A DNA stretch of 46,509 nt from Bacillus sp. EB600 (GCF_024494385.1 NZ_JAEVLT010000036.1:1-46509); one strand, 5' to 3'; positions 35,028 to 43,580 are shown, counted from the first letter of the stretch. Translations and numbers: made by a program. The notes: generated by a model not told the origin, from the sequence alone.

Positions 35028-35576
35028 ATGGCATTGAAAAAAGATGAAAAAGGATTAAATGTAGATGAAAAAGGACTAAATGTAATTGATGTTTTTTGGG
35101 ATGGTTGGTTTAACAGCTTTAAAACATTTAACTCGCTGCAAAGCGGTGCTGAACAGAGATCATTGCAAGCTTTTGAAAGTCAAAAAGAATGGATTCAATC
35201 AACTCGTGATCAACTTTCACAACTGGAAGAAGAATCAAAAAAATTGACAACAGAATGGAAATCGAACTTACAGGAAGTATTCAATAAAGCTCAAGTAGAT
35301 TTTGGTACTCAAAATTTAGCTGAATGGGCAGATAAGTTTGAAGAATTTGGACACAAAGCTGAAACCCTAGCATTTAGCCCAAGCAAAGCAACAATTGAAT
35401 TGCTTTCAAAATCACACGCTCAATTAGAAACAGCTTTAAAGAAAGCAATTGAGCAACAACAAAAAAATCGTGCTGAAGTTCTAAATGCAATCGGTGGATA
35501 TGTTGATCAATTGAAACAAACTCAATCTGGAGTATTAAAAACTTTTGAACTATATAATCCTCTTATTGCAAAATAA
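35028..35576 (+). CDS. phaP: Phasin PhaP, copy 1
   Basis: 182 residues, helical and amphipathic, coats PHA granules and controls their size and number. Highly similar to the copy at 36400. Near the N-terminus DEKGLNV is repeated (from a 21-bp tandem duplication at 35043-35084), which accounts exactly for the seven extra residues. ATG at 35028 has GGAGGG 7 bases upstream. Confidence 0.9.
   Translation: MALKKDEKGLNVDEKGLNVIDVFWDGWFNSFKTFNSLQSGAEQRSLQAFESQKEWIQSTRDQLSQLEEESKKLTTEWKSNLQEVFNKAQVDFGTQNLAEWADKFEEFGHKAETLAFSPSKATIELLSKSHAQLETALKKAIEQQQKNRAEVLNAIGGYVDQLKQTQSGVLKTFELYNPLIAK
35043..35084 (+). repeat. 21-bp tandem duplication in phaP1
   Basis: Units 35043-35063 and 35064-35084 both encode DEKGLNV; they differ by one base. 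Absent from phaP2. Confidence 0.9.
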
Positions 35577-35643
35577 GCCGTTAAAAAAGAAAGCAAAGAG
35601 AACTTTCTTGCCAAAGCTGAAAAGAATAAACTTTTTTACGGCT

Positions 35644-35672
35644 GGACTTCCCTGATTTTGGGAAGTCCTTTT
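35644..35672 (+). terminator. Terminator after phaP1
   Basis: GGACTTCCC pairs with GGGAAGTCC with a 7-base loop, then TTTTC. Confidence 0.9.
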
Positions 35673-35783
35673 CATATATATTTTAATAATTTGACATAAA
35701 AATTTTTAGAATCAACGATTTAGAGCCTTGTTGAAGCTTGTGAAGGAGCCTGCTTTTGCCTTTTTATGAAGTTATTTGCATAG

Positions 35784-35816
35784 TTGACATTTAGTGCACC
35801 TAAGTGTAAATTACAT
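35784..35816 (+). promoter_or_regulatory. phaQ promoter and candidate operator
   Basis: TTGACA (35784-35789) and TAAATT (35807-35812), 17-base spacer. GTGTAAATTACAT covers the -10; PadR-family repressors such as PhaQ commonly bind such palindromes and PhaQ of B. megaterium represses its own gene. Confidence 0.6.
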
Positions 35817-35852
35817 ATATGAGTTAAATTATTTTTGTTGAAGGTGATAGAA

Positions 35853-36263
35853 TTGGACTCAAAAAGTAAGCAAGCAAAGGAAGATAAAGACGGAAAAAAG
35901 AATATTGTTGGGGCACCAAAAAACTTTGTCCTTCCAGTACTCCTTTTATTATTAAAGGATTGGAACGCACATGGTTATGAGCTCATGCAAAAACTTACTC
36001 AATTTGGCTTTCATACCCTTGATCATGGTAATTTTTATCGGATACTTCGTCAACTTGAAAAAGATGAACTAGTCACTTCTGTATGGGATACATCATCAGG
36101 CGGTCCGGCTAAACGTATTTATTCCATTACTTCAGCAGGTGAGGAATATTTAGAAATATGGGCTGATTCAATGGGGCAATACCAAAAAATGATTGGTCAA
36201 TTTTTCGATATGTACAGCCAATTTTTTGTACCTCCAGGTTTTTTATCCAAAAAGGAAGACTAA
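35853..36263 (+). CDS. phaQ: PadR-family regulator of phasin expression
   Basis: 136 residues with a PadR winged helix: LLLLKDWNAHGYELMQKL, FYRILRQLEKDELVTS and PAKRIYSITSAGEEYL. In B. megaterium PhaQ senses PHB and represses phaP and itself. TTG at 35853 is chosen because AAGGTGA ends 5 bases before it. It lies between the two phasin genes. Confidence 0.88.
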   Translation: MDSKSKQAKEDKDGKKNIVGAPKNFVLPVLLLLLKDWNAHGYELMQKLTQFGFHTLDHGNFYRILRQLEKDELVTSVWDTSSGGPAKRIYSITSAGEEYLEIWADSMGQYQKMIGQFFDMYSQFFVPPGFLSKKED

Positions 36264-36313
36264 CATAACCAAATAAACCAACATCTTAGATAAGTCACCA
36301 AAATATTTTTGTG

Positions 36314-36364
36314 AAATTTATACGATTAAGTATAAATTTTTATAAAAAGGTCTGTTTTGACCTT
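36314..36364. promoter_or_regulatory. Paired inverted repeats upstream of phaP2
   Basis: AAATTTATAC/GTATAAATTT (36314-36339) and AAGGTC/GACCTT (36347-36364), the same layout as before phaP1, with changed loops. Confidence 0.55.
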
Positions 36365-36399
36365 AATAAATTAAATTGAATTTTTTGGAGGGTTATAAA

Positions 36400-36927
36400 A
36401 TGGCATTGAAAAAAGATGAAAAAGGACTTAATGTAATCGATGTTTTTTGGGATGGTTGGTTTAACAGCTTTAAAACATTTACTTCGCTTCAAAATGGAGC
36501 AGAACAGAAATCATTGCAGGTGTTTGAAACCCAAAAAGAATGGATTCAAGCCACCCGTGATCAGTTATCAAAGCTAGAAGAAGAATCGAAAAAATTGACA
36601 TCAGAATGGAAAGAGAACATACAGGAAGTTTTAAATAAAGCTCAAGTTGATTTTGGAGCTCAAAATCTAACTGAATGGACAGATAAGTTTGAAGAAATTG
36701 GCCAAAAAGCCGAGGCAGCAGTATTTAATCCAAGCAAAGCAACTTTCGATTTGCTATCAAAATCACAAGCACAGTTAGAAACAGCTTTAAAGACAGCTAT
36801 TGATCAACAACAAAAAAATCGTGCCGAAGTTCTTAACGCAATTGGTGGTTATGTTAATCAACTAAAACAAACTCAATCTGGAGTATTAAAAACCTTTGAA
36901 CTCTATAACCCATTAATTGCAAAATAA
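36400..36927 (+). CDS. phaP: Phasin PhaP, copy 2
   Basis: 175 residues, collinear with phaP1 apart from the seven-residue repeat. The C-terminal part (NRAEVLNAIGGYV, LKTFELYNPLIAK) is nearly identical, so the duplication is fairly recent or kept alike. ATG at 36400 behind GGAGGG. Confidence 0.9.
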   Translation: MALKKDEKGLNVIDVFWDGWFNSFKTFTSLQNGAEQKSLQVFETQKEWIQATRDQLSKLEEESKKLTSEWKENIQEVLNKAQVDFGAQNLTEWTDKFEEIGQKAEAAVFNPSKATFDLLSKSQAQLETALKTAIDQQQKNRAEVLNAIGGYVNQLKQTQSGVLKTFELYNPLIAK

Positions 36928-36999
36928 GCTGATAAAACGGCTGACAAAGCAAGAAATTCTCCAATAACATACGGAAAAAAATAATTATATTTTGAAAAG

Positions 37000-37032
37000 A
37001 GGACTTCCCTACAAACGGAGAAGTTCTTTTTT
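37000..37032 (+). terminator. Terminator after phaP2
   Basis: AGGACTTC pairs with GAAGTTCT (one G-T pair), then T-run. It looks like a diverged copy of the phaP1 terminator. Confidence 0.75.
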
Positions 37033-37107
37033 CGTTACAGAACAATTCTATTGCGCCTATGTCTCTTTCAAGATGATCTCGCCCTTTATCGCGAAGTTTT
37101 TTATTTG

Positions 37108-37123
37108 TTTTTTAGAAAATTTC
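37108..37123 (-). promoter_or_regulatory. Weak CodY-box-like sequence
   Basis: AATTTTCTAAAAAAC on the minus strand differs from AATTTTCWGAAAATT at three positions. Branched-chain aminotransferase genes are CodY targets in B. subtilis, but in AT-rich DNA this match is weak. The rest of the 37034-37303 gap shows nothing clear. Confidence 0.2.
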
Positions 37124-37303
37124 TAAATTAATTAAAAAACTGTGGTAAAATTTTATTAGAAAAAAGATTTTAAAAAAATGCAAAAAATCAATCAAAGTGT
37201 ATGCAGAATTCTTTTCTTCTAACAATAAGTGGAGTAGATTAATTCATAAGAAGTCTAACTCTAAAGTTGGAGAATGGAAGCTTTAATCACCTAGGAGGTA
37301 AAA

Positions 37304-38377
37304 ATGATGAAAGATCTTCAAATTGAAACAGTTATCAGCCAAAATAGAAAACCAAAACCTGATCCGGATCATCTTGTGTTTGGACATACTTTTACCGATC
37401 ACATGTTTATGATGGACTATACGGAAGGAGAGGGATGGCATCACCCTCGGATTGTACCATATCAACCGCTAACATTAGAGCCTTCCTGTATGATTTTCCA
37501 TTATGGTCAATCGGTGTTTGAAGGATTAAAAGCGTATGTAACAAAAGATGGAGGGGTTTTATTATTTAGACCAGACCAAAACTTTAAAAGGATGAATCAG
37601 TCAAATGACCGATTATGTATCCCGGAAATTGACGAAGATTTTGCGTTGGAGGCATTAAAACAACTTATTAAATTGGACAAAGACTGGATCCCGTCAGCGC
37701 CTGGAACATCTCTCTATATTCGTCCATTTATTATATCGACTGAACCATATTTAGGGGTGGCCGCTTCGAGCCGTTACTTATTTATGATCATTTTATCCCC
37801 TGTTGGTTCCTACTATAAAGAAGGGATAAATCCTGTTAAAATTGCGGTTGAAAAGCAGTATAAACGTGCGGTAGTTGGCGGGACAGGTGCAGCAAAAACA
37901 GGCGGAAACTATGCAAGCAGCTTAAAGGCCCAAGAAGAATCAAGTAAAGTAGGCTACTCCCAGGTTCTATGGCTAGACGGAAGAGAAAATAAGTACATAG
38001 AAGAAGTCGGAAGTATGAATATTTTCTTTAAAGTTAACGGCGAAGTCATAACACCTGCATTAAATGGCAGTATTTTACCGGGGATCACGCGAGATTCGAT
38101 TATTCAATTACTAAAGCATTGGAATGTTCCTGTTGTCGAAAGAAGAATTTCAATGGACGAAATCGCTCAAGCATATAAGGACGGCTTATTGGAAGAAGCT
38201 TTCGGGACAGGAACAGCAGCTGTTATTTCCCCAATTGGCGAATTCTTATGGGAAAATGAAAAGCTTGTTATCAATAATGGTGAAATTGGAAAGATGTCGA
38301 AGGAATTGTATGATACTTTAACTGGAATCCAAAATGGTACCCAACCGGATCCATTTGGATGGGGCATTAAGTTATAA
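37304..38377 (+). CDS. ilvE: Branched-chain amino acid aminotransferase
   Basis: 357 residues, PLP fold type IV. Lys198 in GTGAAKTGGNYA binds PLP; FHYGQSVFEGLKAY, LYIRPFI and the closing EEAFGTGTAAVISPIG are present. It converts branched 2-oxo acids to Val, Leu and Ile, and starts leucine breakdown, so it links to leuA and to the yng cluster. AGGAGG precedes the ATG. Confidence 0.92.
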   Translation: MMKDLQIETVISQNRKPKPDPDHLVFGHTFTDHMFMMDYTEGEGWHHPRIVPYQPLTLEPSCMIFHYGQSVFEGLKAYVTKDGGVLLFRPDQNFKRMNQSNDRLCIPEIDEDFALEALKQLIKLDKDWIPSAPGTSLYIRPFIISTEPYLGVAASSRYLFMIILSPVGSYYKEGINPVKIAVEKQYKRAVVGGTGAAKTGGNYASSLKAQEESSKVGYSQVLWLDGRENKYIEEVGSMNIFFKVNGEVITPALNGSILPGITRDSIIQLLKHWNVPVVERRISMDEIAQAYKDGLLEEAFGTGTAAVISPIGEFLWENEKLVINNGEIGKMSKELYDTLTGIQNGTQPDPFGWGIKL

Positions 38378-38403
38378 TGAAGGAATGAATTAAAATAAGG
38401 ATC

Positions 38404-38434
38404 ACAAGCGTCTATCGTGATGGTGGGCGCTTGT
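38404..38434 (+). terminator. Possible terminator after the aminotransferase
   Basis: ACAAGCG pairs with CGCTTGT across a 17-base loop; weak T-tract. Confidence 0.45.
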
Positions 38435-38544
38435 TATCTGTCAACAAGGCTAAAGTTCTAGCAAGGTGAGTGGAAAGACGTACTTGTAATCGTGTTATAA
38501 TCAAATAATATGAATGTTAGGTTATCGCGAGAGGATGTGGAAGG

Positions 38545-39057
38545 ATGACCAATCATGTGCCGCTATTAAGTAAAAGAATAATTCAGTATATTCCTCCAAG
38601 GGGAGTTTTCGAATTATTTCGTGATGATGAACACTACAAACAAATGGTAAAGGAATGGGGCTTATCTGCTGCAAAGGAAGCAAAAAAGGAATTTTGGTAT
38701 AAAGAGAAGGATACTCAACAGCTTGTTACAATCAAAGGGTATGAAATATACGGTACATCAGCCGAATTTAATACTGTAGTCATTGAATTTGATGATGGAA
38801 AGCTAACCTGCATTCACCCTGCTTATTTAAAAGAAATGCAGCAAGCAAGCTTTGGAAAAGAAAGTATGTGGCAGGAAGTGAAGGAAGGAAGTCATGCAGA
38901 GCAAAACGTAGGGAACACGACAACTGATTCTGTACAGGAGATACCTGCTGAGCCAATTAAAGATAAACCCAAAAAAGCTGATGCAAAAAAACAAAAAAAG
39001 AAAAACCAGCTACAATCGAGCTTCCCATTGAGAAAGTTCATTTTACGGCAAGTGTGA
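38545..39057 (+). CDS. Unknown protein, N-terminal frame of a frameshifted gene
   Basis: 170 codons in this frame. Residues 1-115 look like a folded domain (IIQYIPPRGVFELFRDDEHY, VVIEFDDGKLTCIHPAYLKEM), then a low-complexity acidic and Lys-rich linker, then 15 residues of unlikely sequence after an A-rich tract. Moving one base back at A AAA AAG (38994-39000) continues as EKPATIELPIEKVHFTAS into the frame that ends at 39347. So this and the next entry are one gene of about 267 codons that carries a frame break, either real slippage, mutation or an assembly error. Start: ATG behind GAGAGGATG. Family not recognised. Confidence 0.65.
   Translation: MTNHVPLLSKRIIQYIPPRGVFELFRDDEHYKQMVKEWGLSAAKEAKKEFWYKEKDTQQLVTIKGYEIYGTSAEFNTVVIEFDDGKLTCIHPAYLKEMQQASFGKESMWQEVKEGSHAEQNVGNTTTDSVQEIPAEPIKDKPKKADAKKQKKKNQLQSSFPLRKFILRQV
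38994..39000 (+). promoter_or_regulatory. A AAA AAG slippery heptamer, candidate -1 frameshift site
   Basis: The heptamer is in the correct zero-frame register (CAA AAA AAG) and the shift needed to join the two frames is -1, as in dnaX. I find no clear Shine-Dalgarno stimulator just upstream or strong stem downstream. Confidence 0.4.
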
Positions 39058-39347
39058 AACAATTTGCGATGACGTACAACCCTTTTACAGAGGAAAATGA
39101 CGAAGTGGTGATTTTAGAAAACGTACAAATTCATGACGAACCTCTGATTACCATTGAATATGCTTGGTGCAGTCACAGCAAAACACTTAAGAAATGGGAA
39201 TTAGTTGAGGGGGATTCACTTGAATTCGATGGTAAAATAACCGCAAAGAAATTACCAAAAGGAAAAGAAGTTCCTAATGAATATAGTCTGGACGTAACGG
39301 TACAATATAAAATTAATAATCCTTCAAAAATTGGCAAGCTCCTATGA
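39006..39347 (+). CDS. Unknown protein, C-terminal frame of the frameshifted gene
   Basis: About 113 codons from the shift point: PATIELPIEKVHFTASVKQ, then FAMTYNPFTEENDEVVI, WCSHSKTLKKWELVEGD and a beta-rich end. The independent start available is ATG at 39069 (or GTG at 39054, overlapping the upstream stop), without a good ribosome site, which favours a fused product. Function unknown. Confidence 0.55.
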   Translation, partial: PATIELPIEKVHFTASVKQFAMTYNPFTEENDEVVILENVQIHDEPLITIEYAWCSHSKTLKKWELVEGDSLEFDGKITAKKLPKGKEVPNEYSLDVTVQYKINNPSKIGKLL

Positions 39348-39398
39348 AATTTGAATTTAATCGTTTGGAAGAACGATTGATTTAAAATTAAAAAAGCA

Positions 39399-39427
39399 TC
39401 CAGTCCATAAAAGTGGACTGGATTTTT
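39399..39427. terminator. Terminator after the frameshifted gene
   Basis: ATCCAGTCCA pairs with TGGACTGGAT across 4 bases, then TTTT. Confidence 0.88.
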
Positions 39428-39505
39428 GCTTTTGGAAAAAATATGTATGTATAAAATGAAATAATGGAATAATACTAAGAAGATGAAGAAAAAGGAGCGA
39501 GTTGA

Positions 39506-39754
39506 ATGCAGATTGAAGAAGGTACCAAATATCAAATATCTCAAAATATAAAAGGCTTTTTTAATTCAGCAGAAACGTTGACCGTCATTCGTGATAACGG
39601 GGTGACGATCCAATTTACGCTTGCAGATAGCAAAGGTCATGGTGCAATGCCCGTTCAACATTTAAATTACTTATTAAAAAGGTCCGAATTAACCCAAATT
39701 CCTAATAAAAGAGCATTTTTAAATACAGAAAATAATGAGGAACAAATCGGATAG
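39506..39754 (+). CDS. Small hypothetical protein
   Basis: 82 residues. The N-terminal two thirds is beta-rich (IKGFFNSAETLTVIRDNGVTIQF) and the end polar. AAAAGGAG lies 7-9 bases before the ATG. Family not recognised. Confidence 0.6.
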   Translation: MQIEEGTKYQISQNIKGFFNSAETLTVIRDNGVTIQFTLADSKGHGAMPVQHLNYLLKRSELTQIPNKRAFLNTENNEEQIG

Positions 39755-39856
39755 GTATAGCGTGTAATGGAGTCAGTTCCAATAAAATCTCTACTAATAC
39801 CTAGATCTGGCCTTAAATATTTAGATTTGAATCTAAATTTATTATTTACCTCAAAC

Positions 39857-39901
39857 AAAAAAGGAATAGGCACCATCCCACGTGAATGGATGGTGCCTAT
39901 T
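39857..39901 (-). terminator. Terminator of the 46-residue gene
   Basis: AATAGGCACCATCC pairs with GGATGGTGCCTATT; on the minus strand it is followed by CCTTTTTTG. Confidence 0.85.
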
Positions 39902-39925
39902 AAAATTAAATGAAAATACAAGTTT

Positions 39926-40066
39926 CTAGTCTTCGTTATGAGCATCGCTTAACAATTTAGATATCTCATATGTGAGACCAATATAGTTAACGAATGCGTA
40001 TTTATTTTCTACTACTTCTTTATTTTTTACGTCTGTTTCCCTATCTAGTAAAAGAACGTTTGTCAT
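39926..40066 (-). CDS. Small hypothetical protein (46 residues)
   Basis: ATG with AAAGGAG about 9 bases upstream. The peptide begins MTNVLLLDRETDVKNKEVV, contains KYAFVNYIGLTYEIS and ends DAHNED. It has its own minus-strand terminator, which makes it more credible. Family not recognised. Confidence 0.55.
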   Translation of the reverse strand: MTNVLLLDRETDVKNKEVVENKYAFVNYIGLTYEISKLLSDAHNED

Positions 40067-40257
40067 TTTTACCTACTCCTTTTAGTGTGTTTTTGTATAA
40101 GTGACTTTTAAACCATTTATAGCAAATCTAAAGAAGTGTGCTACAATTTCTACCATTTATTTCTATAGTTTTTATTATACGCTTTTTGTAGAAAAAAGTC
40201 GAAAATAGAATGTGATAAAATTGTGAATTATTGTTTGTAAAATTCCTTACCTGATTA

Positions 40258-40302
40258 AATAAAAAAAGCTGTTAATTCACCTCTTACGGATGAATTAACA
40301 GC
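40258..40302 (-). terminator. Terminator after the GH18 gene
   Basis: GCTGTTAATTCA pairs with TGAATTAACAGC; T-run follows on the minus strand. Confidence 0.9.
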
Positions 40303-40327
40303 CCTTTTTTGTATAACAAGTATATAC

Positions 40328-41506
40328 TTAGTTAGCTTCTGCTACTTGTTGTTTTGAATGATCCTCAGAGCTTTTCAAAACGGCTGAAAGAGTCTCGGTT
40401 ATGCTATGTGAACCAGAAGCATCTAGCCCAGCCTCCCACAGCATCATCCCTCCAAAACCATTGTCCAGCGCAAGCTTTGTTTTCCTTTCAATCGTTGGTT
40501 CACCATTGTAATAATAGGTTGTCCCGTTCAAGCTAACACTGTCATGCTCCGCATTGACCGGATTGTCCTTGATAATTGCAGCATAGGACATCTGTTTAAT
40601 GGCAGGGTTTTCTGGCTGTGCGTAAGAAGGTACGCCCAACACAAGTTTCTCTTTAGAAAGGTTGTTTTTATCAAAAAGATCTGCCCAATAGTTTACTATT
40701 TTTTCAGCAAATGAGTATGGGGACAAATTGGCGGCATTGTACGTGCCGTCCCATTGACCATCATAGGCCATAATATTGACGTGATCTACATATTGAAACA
40801 TAGACGGATCATAGACCACATAATTGGACTCAGTCCCTGTATTACTATTTATTTTAGCATTGACAGCAATGGATAGTTCTTTATGTTTATCGTGGAGCCT
40901 TTCGCTCAACTCTCTTGTAAATGCAGACAAATTCAGTGCATCCTCCTGTGAATGGGGATGTTCAAAATCAATATCAATACCATCGAGTTGTTCACGATCA
41001 GCAATACTCTCAAGCTCACTGACAAGCTTTGATCTTGATGAAGGTTCAGTAATGGCCGGCTTAAAATACTTGTACGATTCTCCGCCCTGGATATTATACC
41101 ATCCGCCGACAGCAAGCATGATCTTAGTGTTATGTTGATGTGCTTTTTTAACCGTTGCACGGAGGTTGTCCATCGCCATTTTCCCATTAAGTAATAGACC
41201 GCCATCCTTAGTGGGATGCGCAAAGGAAAAATTAACGTATGTCAGCTTAGAAAAATCGACTACATCAGGGTTTCGAAAATCCTGTACATAACCGATTAGT
41301 ACTTTTGCCTGCTCAGCTTTTAAGTTTGGTTTTGCTTTTAAGCCGGGTGTCGTTTCTGATTTAGGCAACTTTCCAAATTTTCTTTCGTTTGGAGAAGTGG
41401 ATGGGGTCTTTGAAGTGTTAGAAGTGGTGAAAAAGACCCCTGCAAAAACTCCTCCAGTGAAGGTAATGACCAATATCAATGCAAGAAGAAGATAACGTGT
41501 TTTCAT
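40328..41506 (-). CDS. Glycoside hydrolase family 18 (chitinase-like) protein
   Basis: 392 residues. A hydrophobic N-terminal segment (6-27) is a signal peptide or anchor, followed by a Pro/Lys/Ser linker to residue 68. The TIM barrel has IMLAVGGW and the catalytic DGIDIDFEHP with Glu182, so the acid/base is present. The usual second Glu-side Trp is in MMLWEAGLD. Substrate may be chitin or peptidoglycan-derived N-acetylglucosamine; spore-associated GH18 enzymes exist. GGAGGAG precedes the ATG. Confidence 0.88.
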   Translation of the reverse strand: MKTRYLLLALILVITFTGGVFAGVFFTTSNTSKTPSTSPNERKFGKLPKSETTPGLKAKPNLKAEQAKVLIGYVQDFRNPDVVDFSKLTYVNFSFAHPTKDGGLLLNGKMAMDNLRATVKKAHQHNTKIMLAVGGWYNIQGGESYKYFKPAITEPSSRSKLVSELESIADREQLDGIDIDFEHPHSQEDALNLSAFTRELSERLHDKHKELSIAVNAKINSNTGTESNYVVYDPSMFQYVDHVNIMAYDGQWDGTYNAANLSPYSFAEKIVNYWADLFDKNNLSKEKLVLGVPSYAQPENPAIKQMSYAAIIKDNPVNAEHDSVSLNGTTYYYNGEPTIERKTKLALDNGFGGMMLWEAGLDASGSHSITETLSAVLKSSEDHSKQQVAEAN

Positions 41507-41607
41507 CGGTAATATCTCCTCCCAATATTTCTTCCTTTTAAAATTGTATCAAAAAAAGAAGAAGCAGGGGATGGTAATATCAACCTGTCATATTTGAACT
41601 TAAATAA

Positions 41608-43140
41608 TTATATTTTCATAAAGTTTGGACTTGCAGATTTTAATCTATTTATTGCATCTATATATGCATTAGCACTCGCGACGATAATATCGACATTAAT
41701 GGCTCTGCCTTTCACCATGGATTCATTATTTCTTACTTTAACAAATACTTCCCCAATTGAATCTTTTCCCTTTGAAATTGAATTGATTTTATAATCAATT
41801 AACTCTACATCAAGGCTAAGGGCAGAATCAATTCCTTTATAGATCGCATCAATTGGCCCGTTTCCTTCACCAACTCCTTCAATGGTAGATTGGTCACTGC
41901 CAACAATGTGGACAAAGGCACGGTATTGATTTTCGCCAAGAATTTGGAGACTCAAATCTTTAAATGTATAGGAAGCAATTGTACCCTTGTTTGGCTGTGT
42001 TTCTAACAAGGCGATAATATCTTCATCAAAAATTTCTTTCTTTCGATCAGTTAGATCTTTAAAATTTTTAAAGATTTCCTTTAGCTGCTCATCAGTTACA
42101 ACATATCCTAGTTCTTCATATCTCTTCTTTAGAGCATTTCTGCCAGAGAGTTTACCTAAGACCAACTTTGTCTCAGTAAAACCAACGCTTTCAGGCTTCA
42201 AAATTTCGTAAGTAGATTTATCTTTGATTACTCCATCCTGATGAATCCCAGAAGAGTGGGCAAATGCGTTACCGCCAATAACTGCTTTGTTAGGAGGGAT
42301 GGCTATCCCAGTAAGTCTGCTGACAAGTTTGCTTGTTTTAGCAATTTCCTTTAAATTAATCCCTGTTTCTTTTTGATAATGGCCCTTCCGTGTTTCTAAT
42401 AAGGCTGCAACTTCTTCAAGTGCCACGTTGCCGGCTCTTTCACCGATGCCGTTAACACAGCCTTCAACCTGTAAGGCTCCAGCCTGGATTGCTGCAATAC
42501 TATTGCTAAGAGCCATACCAAGGTCATCATGGCAGTGGCAGCTCAGGCGGACCTTCTCAACGCCTTTCGTATTTTCCATGACATATTTAAATAAATTGGA
42601 ATATTCTTCAGGCGTTGTATATCCGACTGTATCTGGAAGGTTTAATACAGTTGCTCCAGCTTCAATTACTTTTTCACAGATTTCACTTATAAATTCCAAT
42701 TCGGTACGAGTAGCATCCTCACAGGAGAATTCGATATGTTTAAAATGTTTCGCAGCATATGATACACTCTCTACCGCACTAGCAATAACCTGTTCTTTTG
42801 TCATCCCTAATTTTCGTTCCCGGTGAATAGGGGAAGTAGCGATAAAAATATGAATACCTGTATTTTCAATATCTCCAATGGCTTGAATCACAGCGTCAAT
42901 ATCTGCCTTGTTTGCTCGTGCAAGGCTTAAAACCACTGGCTTCGATACTGCTTGTGCCACTTCTCTGACAGCTTGTGCATCACCAGGTGAGGCTGCCGCA
43001 AAGCCAGCTTCAATAACATCTATGCCTAGACTCTCTAATCTTAATGCAATCTCAACCTTTTCATCTTGATTTAAATTTACACCAGGTGTTTGCTCACCAT
43101 CTCTTAATGTCGTATCAAAAAAATAAACTCTATTTTCCAT
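41608..43140 (-). CDS. leuA: 2-Isopropylmalate synthase
   Basis: 510 residues, first enzyme of leucine synthesis (acetyl-CoA plus 2-oxoisovalerate). HMG-CoA-lyase-like barrel with FDTTLRDGEQTPGV, LSCHCHDDLGMA and NGIGERAGN, then a C-terminal LeuA dimerisation/allosteric domain from about 390. No leuBCD or ilv genes adjoin, so it is a stand-alone leuA. AAGGAGG precedes the ATG. Controlled by the T-box at 43150-43400. Confidence 0.93.
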   Translation of the reverse strand: MENRVYFFDTTLRDGEQTPGVNLNQDEKVEIALRLESLGIDVIEAGFAAASPGDAQAVREVAQAVSKPVVLSLARANKADIDAVIQAIGDIENTGIHIFIATSPIHRERKLGMTKEQVIASAVESVSYAAKHFKHIEFSCEDATRTELEFISEICEKVIEAGATVLNLPDTVGYTTPEEYSNLFKYVMENTKGVEKVRLSCHCHDDLGMALSNSIAAIQAGALQVEGCVNGIGERAGNVALEEVAALLETRKGHYQKETGINLKEIAKTSKLVSRLTGIAIPPNKAVIGGNAFAHSSGIHQDGVIKDKSTYEILKPESVGFTETKLVLGKLSGRNALKKRYEELGYVVTDEQLKEIFKNFKDLTDRKKEIFDEDIIALLETQPNKGTIASYTFKDLSLQILGENQYRAFVHIVGSDQSTIEGVGEGNGPIDAIYKGIDSALSLDVELIDYKINSISKGKDSIGEVFVKVRNNESMVKGRAINVDIIVASANAYIDAINRLKSASPNFMKI

Positions 43141-43149
43141 CGAAAAAAC

Positions 43150-43400
43150 CTCCTTAAAATATAAAAAGACCCTTACTAGACCAGAGGGGCGATTATTCTC
43201 GCGGTACCACCCTCTATTACTGTTTCCTCACGGATAACAGCCTCGGCAAGTAAAGGCATTTACTTTACAAAATTAACGGTTTGCAATCCGTTCTTCCTAC
43301 TATTATTTCAGAAGAATGTCTCCAAGGCGAGACAGATTAATTTTTCTACCTGTTTCCACCAACCACAGGCTCTCTGAAAGAAAAGTTTAATCTTATTCCT
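43150..43400 (-). promoter_or_regulatory. T-box leader of leuA
   Basis: Minus strand: T-box AGGGTGGTACCGCG at 43200-43213, stem I with AGAGAGCC and GGTGGAAACAGG, and a CCCCT/AAGGGT terminator running into TTTTT at about 43160-43190 that competes with AGAGGG/CCCTCT pairing. Leucine is expected from the gene; a CTT in the 3' arm of stem I (ATTCTTCTG) is a candidate specifier that I could not fix by structure. Confidence 0.85.
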
Positions 43401-43509
43401 TTTCACTGACAATTATTAATATTCGGATTTGGTTAATCAATATACTACTACTCGAGGGATATAAATTCAATCTTTTTTTATTATTTTTGTTAATTTAAAT
43501 TTTAACCTT

Positions 43510-43550
43510 AAAAAAAACATACCATTTCTTCACATATGGTATGTTTTTTT
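43510..43550 (-). terminator. Terminator after the glycosidase gene
   Basis: AACATACCAT pairs with ATGGTATGTT with A- and T-runs on both sides, so it works in either direction. Confidence 0.85.
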
Positions 43551-43580
43551 AAGGATCTAACTTAGAAATAAACAATAAAA

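Noticed and set aside
38130..38150. Additional TGTCGAA matches inside genes (for example near 640, 24650 and 38137)
   Set aside because: They fall in coding sequence and their number fits random expectation; noted to keep the intergenic matches in proportion.
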